A DNA stretch of 64,000 nucleotides, from contig OZ250157.1 of NCBI GenBank assembly GCA_965237765.1, positions 1,178,001 to 1,242,000 on the forward strand, written 5' to 3'. Made by a program: the position numbers and the translations under genes. This DNA comes from WTGJ01 sp965237765 (GTDB taxonomy: Bacteria > Chloroflexota > Anaerolineae > Aggregatilineales > Phototrophicaceae). Position 1 is the stretch's first letter. Each line of letters starts with the position of its first letter. The notes under the pieces are model-generated. The model searched no databases and had not been told where the DNA came from. It worked only from the letters and a program-made list of their open reading frames with translations. Positions 18,070 through 26,115 of this stretch are shown here, piece by piece.

Positions 18070-18456
18070 ATGGACAAATTCATGGCAATCGCAATCGAAG
18101 AAGCGCAAGCGACCCTGGCGGAGGGCGGGCAACCGTTTGGCGCGGTGCTGGTTCGGGATGGGGAGGTCATCGGGCGCGGGCGTAATATGTTGGTCCAAAA
18201 CAATGACCCGCTCAGCCATGGCGAGATGGAGGCGATCAAAGCGGCCGGCTTGCAGGAGAGTTATGCGGATACGGTGCTTTACACCACCGCTTTCCCCTGT
18301 TTGATGTGCGCCGGGGCGATCGTGCGCTACCAGATTCCGCGGGTGATCATCGGCGCCAGTTGGGAGCACAGCGCCCCTTCACGCGAATTCATGCTCACCC
18401 ATGGAATTGAGCTGGAAGAACGGCGGTTGGCTGAGTGTTATGAGTTGGTGGAGTGA
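18070..18456 (+). CDS. cytosine-deaminase-like zinc nucleobase deaminase
   Basis: 128 residues of the CDA fold with zinc motif HGE (His50, catalytic Glu52) and PCLMC (Cys77, Cys80). Details such as GGQPFGAVLVRDGEVIGRG, LVQNNDPLSHGE and IPRVIIG resemble yeast-type cytosine deaminase more than tRNA or guanine deaminases. It would deaminate cytosine or a related base in purine/pyrimidine salvage. The ATG at 18070 is preferred over an in-frame ATG at 18049 because AAGGGAGCAGGGAAC supplies a ribosome-binding site. Confidence 0.8.
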   Translation: MDKFMAIAIEEAQATLAEGGQPFGAVLVRDGEVIGRGRNMLVQNNDPLSHGEMEAIKAAGLQESYADTVLYTTAFPCLMCAGAIVRYQIPRVIIGASWEHSAPSREFMLTHGIELEERRLAECYELVE

Positions 18457-18494
18457 GCTCGTCAGCACTATTCGTGCCTGCTTGCCTGGGTTGA

Positions 18495-19436
18495 CTAGCT
18501 AGCGGGCAGGGCGGCGGGTTCCCAGTGCTCCGGGCGGCCGCTGCGCCAGACAATGCCCCAGGCCGGGGACAACTCGGCGCGGATCGCCGCCAGCAATGCC
18601 GGTGGCGTCGTTTCCTGCAGCGCGGAGAGCGCCGCATCGACTTCTACCTCGTCACTCATGCCGATGAGCGTGGCGGACGCGGGCGTCTCCTGCAAGGCGA
18701 AGCGCAGGGCGATGCGCGCCAGGTCTTCTCCCTGAGCGGCGGCGAGGGCGGCGGCGCGCGCGCTGGCTTCGTGCACGGCTGGCGGGGCCGGGTGCCAGGG
18801 AGAGGCGCCCGCGGCCGTCAGTACACCCATATGCAGGACCGAGGCGTTCAGCAAGGCGATGCCGCGTGCTGCGCAACAGGCTACCAGTTCCCCGATATTC
18901 TCGATCAGCAGATTGTGCTGGCAGTAGCTGAGCACCGTATCCAGCGGGAAGTTTTCGGCGATATCGCGCAATAGTGACGGCGGGTAGCCGCTGACGCCGA
19001 TGAAGCGGATCTTGCCCTGCGCGCGCAGGCGCTCCAGGGTTGGCAGGGCTTCTTCCAGGATGTGCGAACGGGGCGCGAATTCGATATCGTGCAGCTGGTA
19101 GAGGTCGATCCAATCAGTCTGTAAGCGGCGCAGACTCTCCTCTAATGAAGCGGCGAGGGGCGCGGCGCGGAAGTCGAAAGCGGCAGTATCCTGGCGGCCG
19201 CCTTTGGTCGCGAGGAAGACGCGCGAACGCAGGCCACTCAGGGCGGCGCCCAGGCGGCGTTCGCTCAGCCCGCGGCCATAGTAGGGCGATGTGTCGAAAT
19301 AGCGGATGCCGCGCTCGTAGGCGTGGCGCACGACGCGCGCGGCCGTCCGCTCATCCAACGGGCCATAGACATCGCCCAGGGTGGCGGCACCGAAGCCGAT
19401 GGTAGTGAGGCGCGTGCGGTGGCGGCCGAGGGGGCG
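18495..19436 (-). CDS. aldo/keto reductase, L-fucose/D-threo-aldose dehydrogenase-like (start uncertain)
   Basis: An NAD(P)-dependent TIM barrel with the AKR tetrad: Asp and Tyr in FDTSPYYGRGLSE, Lys in FLATKGG and His in YQLHDIEF. The opening RPLGRHRTRLTTIGFGAA, then TLGDVYGPLD, is typical of the D-threo-aldose (L-fucose) 1-dehydrogenase group, which oxidises L-fucose or L-galactose to the lactone. The frame is open to 19487 but contains no ATG/GTG before this conserved opening, only a downstream TTG at 19358 that would delete strand 1. The true start is therefore lost, non-canonical or misread. It could supply lactone to the lactonase-like enzyme at 21162. Confidence 0.75.
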   Translation of the reverse strand, partial: RPLGRHRTRLTTIGFGAATLGDVYGPLDERTAARVVRHAYERGIRYFDTSPYYGRGLSERRLGAALSGLRSRVFLATKGGRQDTAAFDFRAAPLAASLEESLRRLQTDWIDLYQLHDIEFAPRSHILEEALPTLERLRAQGKIRFIGVSGYPPSLLRDIAENFPLDTVLSYCQHNLLIENIGELVACCAARGIALLNASVLHMGVLTAAGASPWHPAPPAVHEASARAAALAAAQGEDLARIALRFALQETPASATLIGMSDEVEVDAALSALQETTPPALLAAIRAELSPAWGIVWRSGRPEHWEPAALPAS

Positions 19437-19750
19437 TTTCGGTGGGGGTGGGGTAGGGGTGGCTATCGGATGCTTTCCTGAATTGGACTAAGGAAGTGAT
19501 AATATCATAGCATCATGTGGTTTAAGCCCATGCGCCACCGAATCGGAGCGCTGCTCGTAACCGCTACGCCGCTCGCATTTTTCTTGCTAGCCAATATCCC
19601 CCGTTTGTGGCGTATTATAATCCACCAACTGGTCGTCCCGCACTTGCGTCAGATGACCGACCTCGCCGGTCATGGCATCATGAATCGTTGCGCTTCATAC
19701 CTGTGTCCATCGTTGGGGCAAAACATTTCACGTAGGAAAGGATTTGCTCA
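19437..19750. other. intergenic region, no gene supported
   Basis: Between the divergent reductase and peptidase genes I see A/T-rich patches (GATAATATCATAGCATCA near 19498-19515) that could hold promoter elements, and AGGAAAGG (19734-19741) as ribosome-binding site for the peptidase. A short open frame at 19515-19781 has no recognisable content. Confidence 0.4.
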
Positions 19751-21121
19751 ATGTCTACTCAAAGTTCCACCGTCAAATTGAAGAGAATCCTGTTGGTCAT
19801 GCTTCTCTTCACCTCCGTGACGTTCTCATCGGCACAGGAGGCGGCCGACGGCTTAGGAGATGCGCTTTACCCACAACTCGGCAACGAAGGTTACGATGTT
19901 CAGCATTACGATATAGATCTGCAATTCGACCCGGAGACACAGCAACTTGCCGGTTCCACCCGGATGGAAGCGATCGCGACGCAGAGCCTCGGTCAATTCA
20001 ATCTTGATTTCCACGGTCTGGATGTGGAGTCGGTTTCTGTCGACGATCTCGCAGCAAACTATGAGCGAATCGATAGCGAGCTGATCATCACGATGGCTGA
20101 GCCCGTCCAAGATGGCGATACCTTCCGTACGCTGGTCCGTTACTCCGGCGTGCCCGAAACCATCATGGATCCCGGTGTCCCCTTCGTGCAACTGGGGTGG
20201 CAGCCATGGGAAGAAGGCTATTTCGCCGCTGCCAGCCAGCCGTCTGGTTCCATGAATTGGTTCCCTTGCAACAATCACCCACTGGACAAGGCCACCTACC
20301 GCTTCCGCATCACTGTGCCTGAGGGTCTCACTGTCGCCGCCAACGGCACCCTCAGCGAGGTCAGCGACAACGAAGACGGCACCACCACCTTCGTCTGGCA
20401 GATGCAGCAACCGATGGCGAGCTACCTGGCCATGGTCGCCATTGGGGATTTCGTCGAAATGCATGATGACTCCGGCCCGGTACCGATCCGCAATTACTTC
20501 CCGAAGGATACTGCAGCGAGCGTCACCAGCGGTTACGGCATTACACAGCAGATGATGGCTTGGCTGGTGGATACCATCGGTCCCTATCCGTTCGAAGAAT
20601 ACGGCGTGGTCGTGCTACCGGGATTCCCAGCCGCGTTGGAAACGCAAACTCTGTCCTTATTTGGCAGTGGCGCGCCGGATCCGGCGTTGATCATGCACGA
20701 ATTGGCACATCAATGGTTCGGCAACAGCGTATCTCCCGCCAGCTGGCAGGACATCTGGCTGAACGAGGGTTTTGCCACCTACTTCATCGCGCTCTTCCTG
20801 GAACAGAGCTTCGGGCCGCAGGGCATACAAATGTTCCTGTCGCAGGTTCCCCCTTCGATGATCGCGCCGGGCAAGGTGGATACCGCACAGCTTTTGGATC
20901 CTGCGGTGTACTTTCGTGGCGCCCTCACCTTGCATGCGTTGCGGAAAGACGTGGGCGACGATGTTTTCTTCGACATCCTGAAGACCTACTACACCCAATA
21001 CGCCCACAGCGCGGCCAGCACCGACGACTTCATCGCCGTGGCGGAAAGGGTCAGCGGGGCGGAGCTCGACGAGCTCTTTGATTCCTGGCTCTATAGCGAT
21101 GAGATGCCCGAGCTGCCATGA
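19751..21121 (+). CDS. secreted M1-family zinc metallopeptidase
   Basis: 456 residues with a signal peptide (KRILLVMLLFTSVTFSSAQ). An N-terminal beta domain (DIDLQFDPETQQLAGSTRME) is followed by the thermolysin-like domain with HELAH (residues 316-320) and the third zinc ligand Glu339 in LNEGFATYF. It would trim peptides outside the cell like aminopeptidase N relatives, but it is shorter than full aminopeptidase N (~850 residues) and lacks the C-terminal helical domain. The usual GAMEN exopeptidase motif is not obvious; the equivalent place reads FPAALETQTLSLF. Start ATG is 9-10 bases after AGGAAAGG. Confidence 0.85.
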   Translation: MSTQSSTVKLKRILLVMLLFTSVTFSSAQEAADGLGDALYPQLGNEGYDVQHYDIDLQFDPETQQLAGSTRMEAIATQSLGQFNLDFHGLDVESVSVDDLAANYERIDSELIITMAEPVQDGDTFRTLVRYSGVPETIMDPGVPFVQLGWQPWEEGYFAAASQPSGSMNWFPCNNHPLDKATYRFRITVPEGLTVAANGTLSEVSDNEDGTTTFVWQMQQPMASYLAMVAIGDFVEMHDDSGPVPIRNYFPKDTAASVTSGYGITQQMMAWLVDTIGPYPFEEYGVVVLPGFPAALETQTLSLFGSGAPDPALIMHELAHQWFGNSVSPASWQDIWLNEGFATYFIALFLEQSFGPQGIQMFLSQVPPSMIAPGKVDTAQLLDPAVYFRGALTLHALRKDVGDDVFFDILKTYYTQYAHSAASTDDFIAVAERVSGAELDELFDSWLYSDEMPELP

Positions 21122-21161
21122 TCGCCAGCGAGATGGGGCTAAGACTCAGCGGCAGTACGCT

Positions 21162-22070
21162 CTAGCCAACCGCCAATCCATACACCCGCCGCGCGTTGCC
21201 GGCGAAGATGGCAGACTGTTCCGCTTCGGACAAACCTACCAACGCCTCCCGCAGGGTAGCCAGCCAGCGTGACCAGCTGCTCGCCAGCGTGACGACCGGC
21301 CAGTCGCTGCCGAAGAGCAGGCGCTCCGTGCCAAAGACTTCGAGCACATAATCCAGGTAGGGCCGGAGATCGGCGGGCTGCCAGCGGGCATGATCGGCTT
21401 CGGTTACCAGGCCGCTCAACTTGCAGACCACATTGGGCTGGGCGGCCAGGGCACGCATCCCGGCTCGCCAGCGGCGGTCGGCATCGGCGGGGCGCGGGGT
21501 GGCGATGGCGGGCTTGGCACAATGATCGAGGATGAACTGGACCTCCGGGCAGCGCGCCACCAGCTCGATGGTCTCCTCAATTTGGTGCCAGCGGATGCAG
21601 ATATCATGTGTAAAGCCGAAATCGGCCAGCGCGCGCAGGCCGCGGGCGAAAGACGGTTGCAGGGCGAAGCCGGGCGCCTCGTCCTGAGCATTACGGCGGA
21701 TGCCGACGACAGGCGATCCCTTCGTGTCGGGCGACTCCTTCGTGTCGCCGCGCATCTTCGCCAGTAGGGCCAAGCTGGGGCGGATTGCCACGCCCAGCTC
21801 GAGCGAGGCATGGGCGACGATGCCGAGGATGGGCGCTTCTTGTGCCAGACTCGCCACCCATTTCGCTTCGGCCAGGCCCTGCGCGGGCGCGCGGCCCGCC
21901 TCTACGAAGACGAGGCCGCGCAGCTGCAGGCCGGCTTCGCGAGCGGCGGCGGATTCCAGTTGGTATTCGCGCGGACCATGGGGCGCGGCAATCTTCGGTT
22001 CGGCTTCCAGCCAATCGTACTGCAGGCCGGGCGCCGGCCAGAAATGGACGTGGCTATCGATGAGCTCCAT
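21162..22070 (-). CDS. amidohydrolase-2 family lactonase (fuconolactonase-like) with in-frame insertion
   Basis: 302-residue metal-dependent TIM barrel of the COG3618 type, which includes L-fucono- and L-rhamnono-lactonases. It opens IDSHVHFW (HxH), then has GIRRNAQDEAPGF, ILDHCAKPAI and LLFGSDWPV with the catalytic Asp. It fits hydrolysis of an aldonolactone made by the aldo/keto reductase at 18495. Residues 107-120 (RGDTKESPDTKGSP) interrupt the expected ...AKMR-VVGIRRN segment; they are encoded by two 18-bp direct repeats (21712-21747). It ends the leftward run of two sulfatases, 3 bases after their last stop. Confidence 0.8.
   Translation of the reverse strand: MELIDSHVHFWPAPGLQYDWLEAEPKIAAPHGPREYQLESAAAREAGLQLRGLVFVEAGRAPAQGLAEAKWVASLAQEAPILGIVAHASLELGVAIRPSLALLAKMRGDTKESPDTKGSPVVGIRRNAQDEAPGFALQPSFARGLRALADFGFTHDICIRWHQIEETIELVARCPEVQFILDHCAKPAIATPRPADADRRWRAGMRALAAQPNVVCKLSGLVTEADHARWQPADLRPYLDYVLEVFGTERLLFGSDWPVVTLASSWSRWLATLREALVGLSEAEQSAIFAGNARRVYGLAVG
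21712..21747. repeat. two tandem 18-bp repeats inside the lactonase gene
   Basis: GGCGATCCCTTCGTGTCG (21712-21729) is followed directly by GGCGACTCCTTCGTGTCG (21730-21747), 16 of 18 bases identical. In the coding sense they give DTKESPDTKGSP, twelve extra residues that keep the frame. The first shares CGATCCC-TTCG with repeat variant B. Confidence 0.75.
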
Positions 22071-22073
22071 CGC

Positions 22074-23465
22074 CTATGCCTCTGCGAGCAGCGGGTCGCC
22101 GCTCTGTTGGCGGGCGGCGCGCAATTGGGCGCGCAGGCTCGTCAGCACCTGCAGATAACCGCGCTGGTCGGCCAGGTTCTGTTGCTCGTGCGGGTCTTCG
22201 CGCAAATCGAAGAGTTGTGTGTGTTGGCGCGGGCCGGCCTGGTATTCGATGAGCTTGTAGCGCGCGCCGCGGATGGCCCGCTGGAAATAGAGTCCGTCGG
22301 GCAGCTGGCGATATTGGTCGTGATAGGCGCTGAAGATCTCGCTGCGGTGCGCTTCCGTAACCCCGGTCAGCAGCGCGTTCAGGCTGTAGCCCTCGTTCGT
22401 GGAAGGCAGCGCCACTCCCGCGCGTTCCAGCAGGGTCGGGAAGAGATCGTAGAGGTAAAGCAGCGCATCCGTCTCGTAAGCGGCGGGGATGCCGGGGCCG
22501 CGCAGGATGAGCGGCACACGCAGGCTGTGCTCGTAGACATTCTGCTTGCCCATCAAACCGTGCTGCCCGAGGCCGAGGCCATGGTCGGCGGTATAGACGA
22601 CAATGGTGTTTTCGCGCAGGCCCGTCTCTTCCAGCGCGGCGAGGAGCTGGCCGATGGCCGCGTCCTGGTGGCTGATCATGCCGTAATAATCGGCGATGTG
22701 TTGGCGGATCTCGGCGGGGTCACGCGGGTAGGAGGCGAGCACCTCGTCGCGCACCGTGCGCACACCGATATCGAAGGCATGCTCGGGCGCGAAATTGGGA
22801 GGCAGCTCGATATCCTCGGCCGCATAGTGGGTCGCCCAGGGGGCGGGGGCGGTGCGCGGATCATGCGGCGAGGTGAGCGCGACATAGGCGAAGAAGGGCC
22901 CCTGCTGCGCGCGCGCACTGTTCAAGAAAGCCAGCGCTTCTTCGGTAAAGATATCGGTGGAGAAGCGCCCCTCCTCCAGCCGCAGGGCGTGCGCATCGTA
23001 GACGCGCGAGGGTTGGAAATCGTAGGTGGGGACGCGGTATTGGTCCGCCATGCCGCCGAAGAAGATGCGGCCGCCCTGGCCGAAGGAGCGCGCGTAGCTG
23101 GCGGCCTGGTTGTGCCATTTGCCGGTGCCGAAGGTGGTATAGCCGGCGCGCCAGAGCAACTCACCGAGCAGGGGCGTTTCCGGCGCGGGCAGGGCCGGCG
23201 CGCGGAAGAGCGAACGGCCGGTATGCAACATCGCGCGGCTGGCAATGCAGACAGCGCCCGTATACGAGCCCATGTTGTAGGCGTGCGTGAAGGAAGCGCC
23301 TTCGGCCGCCAGCCGGTCCAGCTGCGGCGTCTCGACTGTCGGATCGCCGCGGTGGGCCAAGGCATCGTGCCGGTGGTCATCGGCGATGAGGAAGAGAAAG
23401 TTAGGCGCGTGCGAGCGATCCGCAGGATCGCCCTTCGCGGCCGCAAGAGGGCGTGTGTCCATCAT
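22074..23465 (-). CDS. type I sulfatase (CxASR class) with repeat-encoded N-terminus
   Basis: 463-residue sulfatase. Metal site LIADDHRHD, formylglycine motif VCIASRAMLHTGR (Cys73), GTGKWHNQA, and second metal site YTADHGLGLGQHGLMGKQ. The C-x-A-S-R form is the less common sulfatase signature. No signal peptide is seen: the N-terminus MMDTRPLAAAKGDPADRSHA is encoded largely by a repeat copy (23404-23457) placed before PNFLFLIADD. Its ATG (23463-23465) overlaps the TGA of the next sulfatase upstream, indicating translational coupling. No sulfatase-maturing enzyme is in the window. Confidence 0.87.
   Translation of the reverse strand: MMDTRPLAAAKGDPADRSHAPNFLFLIADDHRHDALAHRGDPTVETPQLDRLAAEGASFTHAYNMGSYTGAVCIASRAMLHTGRSLFRAPALPAPETPLLGELLWRAGYTTFGTGKWHNQAASYARSFGQGGRIFFGGMADQYRVPTYDFQPSRVYDAHALRLEEGRFSTDIFTEEALAFLNSARAQQGPFFAYVALTSPHDPRTAPAPWATHYAAEDIELPPNFAPEHAFDIGVRTVRDEVLASYPRDPAEIRQHIADYYGMISHQDAAIGQLLAALEETGLRENTIVVYTADHGLGLGQHGLMGKQNVYEHSLRVPLILRGPGIPAAYETDALLYLYDLFPTLLERAGVALPSTNEGYSLNALLTGVTEAHRSEIFSAYHDQYRQLPDGLYFQRAIRGARYKLIEYQAGPRQHTQLFDLREDPHEQQNLADQRGYLQVLTSLRAQLRAARQQSGDPLLAEA
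23404..23457. repeat. repeat variant B at the start of a sulfatase gene
   Basis: GGCGCGTGCGAGCGATCCGC then AGGATCGCCCTTCGCGGCCG and CAAGAGGGCG. The core GCGATCC-GCA-GGATCGC is a perfect 7-bp hairpin, replacing the GTGCCGGCAC palindrome of the common unit while keeping the CTTCGCGGCCG(C)AAGA arm. It lies in frame and adds about 15 residues before the sulfatase domain. Confidence 0.75.
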
Positions 23466-24910
23466 ATAAAGACTCCCTGCGCGCTCGGATGGTCGTACGG
23501 TGTGTCGCCGACTGCTGCCTGGAGCTGGCCCAGTTGCGCCGTCAGAGCGCGCGCCACCTCCGCATACGCCCGCTCGTGGTAGACATTGCGCAACTCGAGC
23601 GGATCTTGCTGCAGGTCGAAGAGCTCCCACTCTGGTTCGTGGCGCACGTCGATCGCGCCGGCTTGCCCGAGGGCATCAGCATAATAGTAGATCAGCTTGT
23701 GGGTGTGGGTGCGGATGCCGTAATGGGCGTAGACATTGTGGTGCGCCTTGTGCATCCAATAACGATAGTACATCGACCGGCGCCAATCGGCGGGGATTTC
23801 GCCCCGCGCCAGCGGCGCCAGGCTGCGGCCCTGCATCGCTGCGGGGATCGGCAGGCCGGCCAATTCCAGGAAGGTCGGCGCGAAATCGACATTCAGGGCC
23901 ATTTCCTCCAGCACGCGACCCGCTTCGGCGCCGGCAGGGTGTCGCCAGAGCAAGGGCATGCGCAGCGATTCCTCATACATGAAGCGCTTGTCATACCAAC
24001 CATGGTCGCCGAGGAAAAAGCCCTGGTCGGAGGTATAGACCACGACTGTGTTCTCGGTCAGGCCCGCTTCATCCAGGTAATCCAGCAGGCGGCCGACGTT
24101 ATCGTCGATGCTGGCGACGACGCGTAGGTAGTCCTTGATATAGCGCTGGTAAGCCCAGCGGCGCAGCTCGTCTTCGCTCCAATCGCGCTGGATTTCGCAC
24201 TTCAGATCCATGAGGAGCATGTGCGTGCCGACGCGCATCTCGGCGGCGGCGGCCGCGGCGGCTCGGTCGGCGTAATCGTCCAGCAGCGTGGGCGGCTCGG
24301 GGATATCCTGCTGGCGGAAAAGATGGGCGTGCGCCTCGTCCGGTTCCCAGGGGCGGTGTGGCGCTTTGTGGTGGCACATGAGGAAGAAGGGGCGTTCGGC
24401 ATCCCGCGAGCGCAGCCATTCCAGGCTGAAATCAGTAATGAGGTCGGTGACGTAGCCGGGCACCGTACGCCGCTGGCCACCATTTGGGCCGCGCGCCGAC
24501 CGGGGTCGGAAGATGAAAGAGGGGTTGTGGTAGAGGCCCTGGCCGGGGAGGACGGCCCATTCATCGAAGCCGGTCGGGCAATGGGCGGCGCCTTCGCCCA
24601 GGTGCCACTTGCCGAAGATGGCCGTCTGGTAGCCGCCGGCCTGCAGGTCTTTGGCGAAGGTGGGCAGGCGGTTGTCCATCGGCGTAGCGAGGGTGGTTAC
24701 GCCGTTGATGTGGTTGTAGGTGCCGGTGAGCATGCTGGCGCGGCTGGGAGTACAGATGGCGTTGGTGCAGAAGGCGTTCTGGAAGCGCAGGCCGCCATGG
24801 GCCAGGCGATCCAACTGCGGCGTCTGGTTGATGCGGCTGCCATAGGCGGAGATGGCGTGCGCCGCGTGGTCATCGGCGAGGATGAAGAGGAAGTTGGGTC
24901 GTTGCGCCAT
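23462..24910 (-). CDS. type I sulfatase (CTPSR class)
   Basis: 482 residues. Metal site ILADDHAAH, formylglycine motif AICTPSRASMLTG (Cys53), FGKWHLGEG, and second metal site YTSDQGFFLGDHGWYDKR, as in choline-sulfatase and glycan exosulfatase groups. No signal peptide is present, suggesting action on imported sulfated oligosaccharides, although signal-less starts can be mis-set. It precedes and overlaps the next sulfatase gene by an ATGA-type junction, and the lactonase-like gene follows, forming a three-gene unit. Confidence 0.88.
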   Translation of the reverse strand: MAQRPNFLFILADDHAAHAISAYGSRINQTPQLDRLAHGGLRFQNAFCTNAICTPSRASMLTGTYNHINGVTTLATPMDNRLPTFAKDLQAGGYQTAIFGKWHLGEGAAHCPTGFDEWAVLPGQGLYHNPSFIFRPRSARGPNGGQRRTVPGYVTDLITDFSLEWLRSRDAERPFFLMCHHKAPHRPWEPDEAHAHLFRQQDIPEPPTLLDDYADRAAAAAAAEMRVGTHMLLMDLKCEIQRDWSEDELRRWAYQRYIKDYLRVVASIDDNVGRLLDYLDEAGLTENTVVVYTSDQGFFLGDHGWYDKRFMYEESLRMPLLWRHPAGAEAGRVLEEMALNVDFAPTFLELAGLPIPAAMQGRSLAPLARGEIPADWRRSMYYRYWMHKAHHNVYAHYGIRTHTHKLIYYYADALGQAGAIDVRHEPEWELFDLQQDPLELRNVYHERAYAEVARALTAQLGQLQAAVGDTPYDHPSAQGVFI

Positions 24911-25026
24911 GCGACATTAGCATAACGCGCAGGGGCGGATTCTGCTGCTGGGTGGGGAGTGAGCTATCCGGTTGACTTCGGCGTGAAGTATGTTAGCGGG
25001 TGTTTCGCAACGGTAGCTCGATTGAT

Positions 25027-25977
25027 TTATGCCAGCGCACGCTTCACAGCATCGAGATAACCCATGCGCATCCGCTGGCTCACCGCCGCCGTGGGAACCA
25101 TGGTCTCGCCTGCATGGTACATTCCCGGATAGACTTCCAACTCGGTGGGTACGCCGGCTGCCATGAGACGTTGCGCATAATCGATCGATTCATCACGGAA
25201 GAGATCCCTAGTGCCGACTGTGATGAATGCGGGGGGCAGGCCCGTCAGATCAGTGGCGCGAGCGGCGGCGGCGTAGGGGGAAACTTGCTCCGTCCCATAT
25301 TCATCCCCGAGGTACATCTTCCACGCTTTCAGCGAAACATCACGGTTCCACACTCTTTCATGGGTGATTTCGTGGCCAGAAGGGGTGTCATGCGTGTCGT
25401 CGATCATGGGGTATATCAAGAGCTGAAAGGCGACCGCAGGGCCGTTGTTGTCGCGGTTGTACAGGGCCAAGCCGGCCGACAAACCGCCACCGGCACTCGC
25501 CCCGCCAATGGCAATAAGGTCTTTGTCGATTCCCAACTCATCCGCATGGTCGACCATCCAATTCAGCGCCACAAAACAATCGGATACGCTTTCTTTGTAG
25601 GTCACTTCGGGCGCCAAACGGTAATCCACCGAAACCACGGTACAGCCGACATGTTCGGCAAACGCGTTACCATTCATATCGTCACGCGCAGAGCCGGTGA
25701 TGTATCCTCCTCCGTGTATCCACAGCATTCCCGGGCGGGGCGCTTCTTTTGGGGGCTGGTAAATCACAATCGGGATATCGCCCTCTGGGCCCGGGATCGT
25801 CCTTTCTTCGGCGGTAACGTCACTCGGTGGGAGCATCTGCGCCATCATCGCCATCAATTCGTCGACCATTTGCCGCGCCAAGGGTGGATCATCGCCGGCC
25901 GCGGTGACCAATTCGGCCGGAAGAAAGGGGTCCGGAGCGGCAAGCAATTCAGGGTCAATCGTTGCTAGAAAATCCAT
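25027..25977 (-). CDS. alpha/beta hydrolase, hormone-sensitive-lipase family esterase
   Basis: 316 residues with the HSL oxyanion motif HGGGYITG, nucleophile elbow GGASAGG (Ser in GASAG), Asp in VGTRDLFRDE and a C-terminal His in YPGMYHAGE. Such enzymes cleave short acyl esters, for example acetyl groups on sugars or small lipids. The substrate is unknown here. It has its own leftward unit just outside the sulfatase group. Confidence 0.85.
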   Translation of the reverse strand: MDFLATIDPELLAAPDPFLPAELVTAAGDDPPLARQMVDELMAMMAQMLPPSDVTAEERTIPGPEGDIPIVIYQPPKEAPRPGMLWIHGGGYITGSARDDMNGNAFAEHVGCTVVSVDYRLAPEVTYKESVSDCFVALNWMVDHADELGIDKDLIAIGGASAGGGLSAGLALYNRDNNGPAVAFQLLIYPMIDDTHDTPSGHEITHERVWNRDVSLKAWKMYLGDEYGTEQVSPYAAAARATDLTGLPPAFITVGTRDLFRDESIDYAQRLMAAGVPTELEVYPGMYHAGETMVPTAAVSQRMRMGYLDAVKRALA

Positions 25978-26115
25978 GATGGCCTCCAGAAAATGAAGAG
26001 CGTATCGCTCTCGTTTGTGTACCTTGATGGGTTGAACTCTATCCTAAACGAATGCGAATCGGAAGTAAGCCAAAACGCTGGAGCAAGCCGATTGACTGCT
26101 TTGCCCGGCACGCGC

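Noticed and set aside
21810..23582. A long open frame on the plus strand (590 codons)
   Set aside because: It is antisense to two genes with clear sulfatase and lactonase motifs; high G+C content keeps the opposite strand open. Its translation is low-complexity and shows no motif.
24483..24530. A repeat-derived insertion in the 23462-24910 sulfatase (segment FRPRSARGPNGG)
   Set aside because: The peptide resembles repeat-encoded text, but the DNA does not match the repeat unit.
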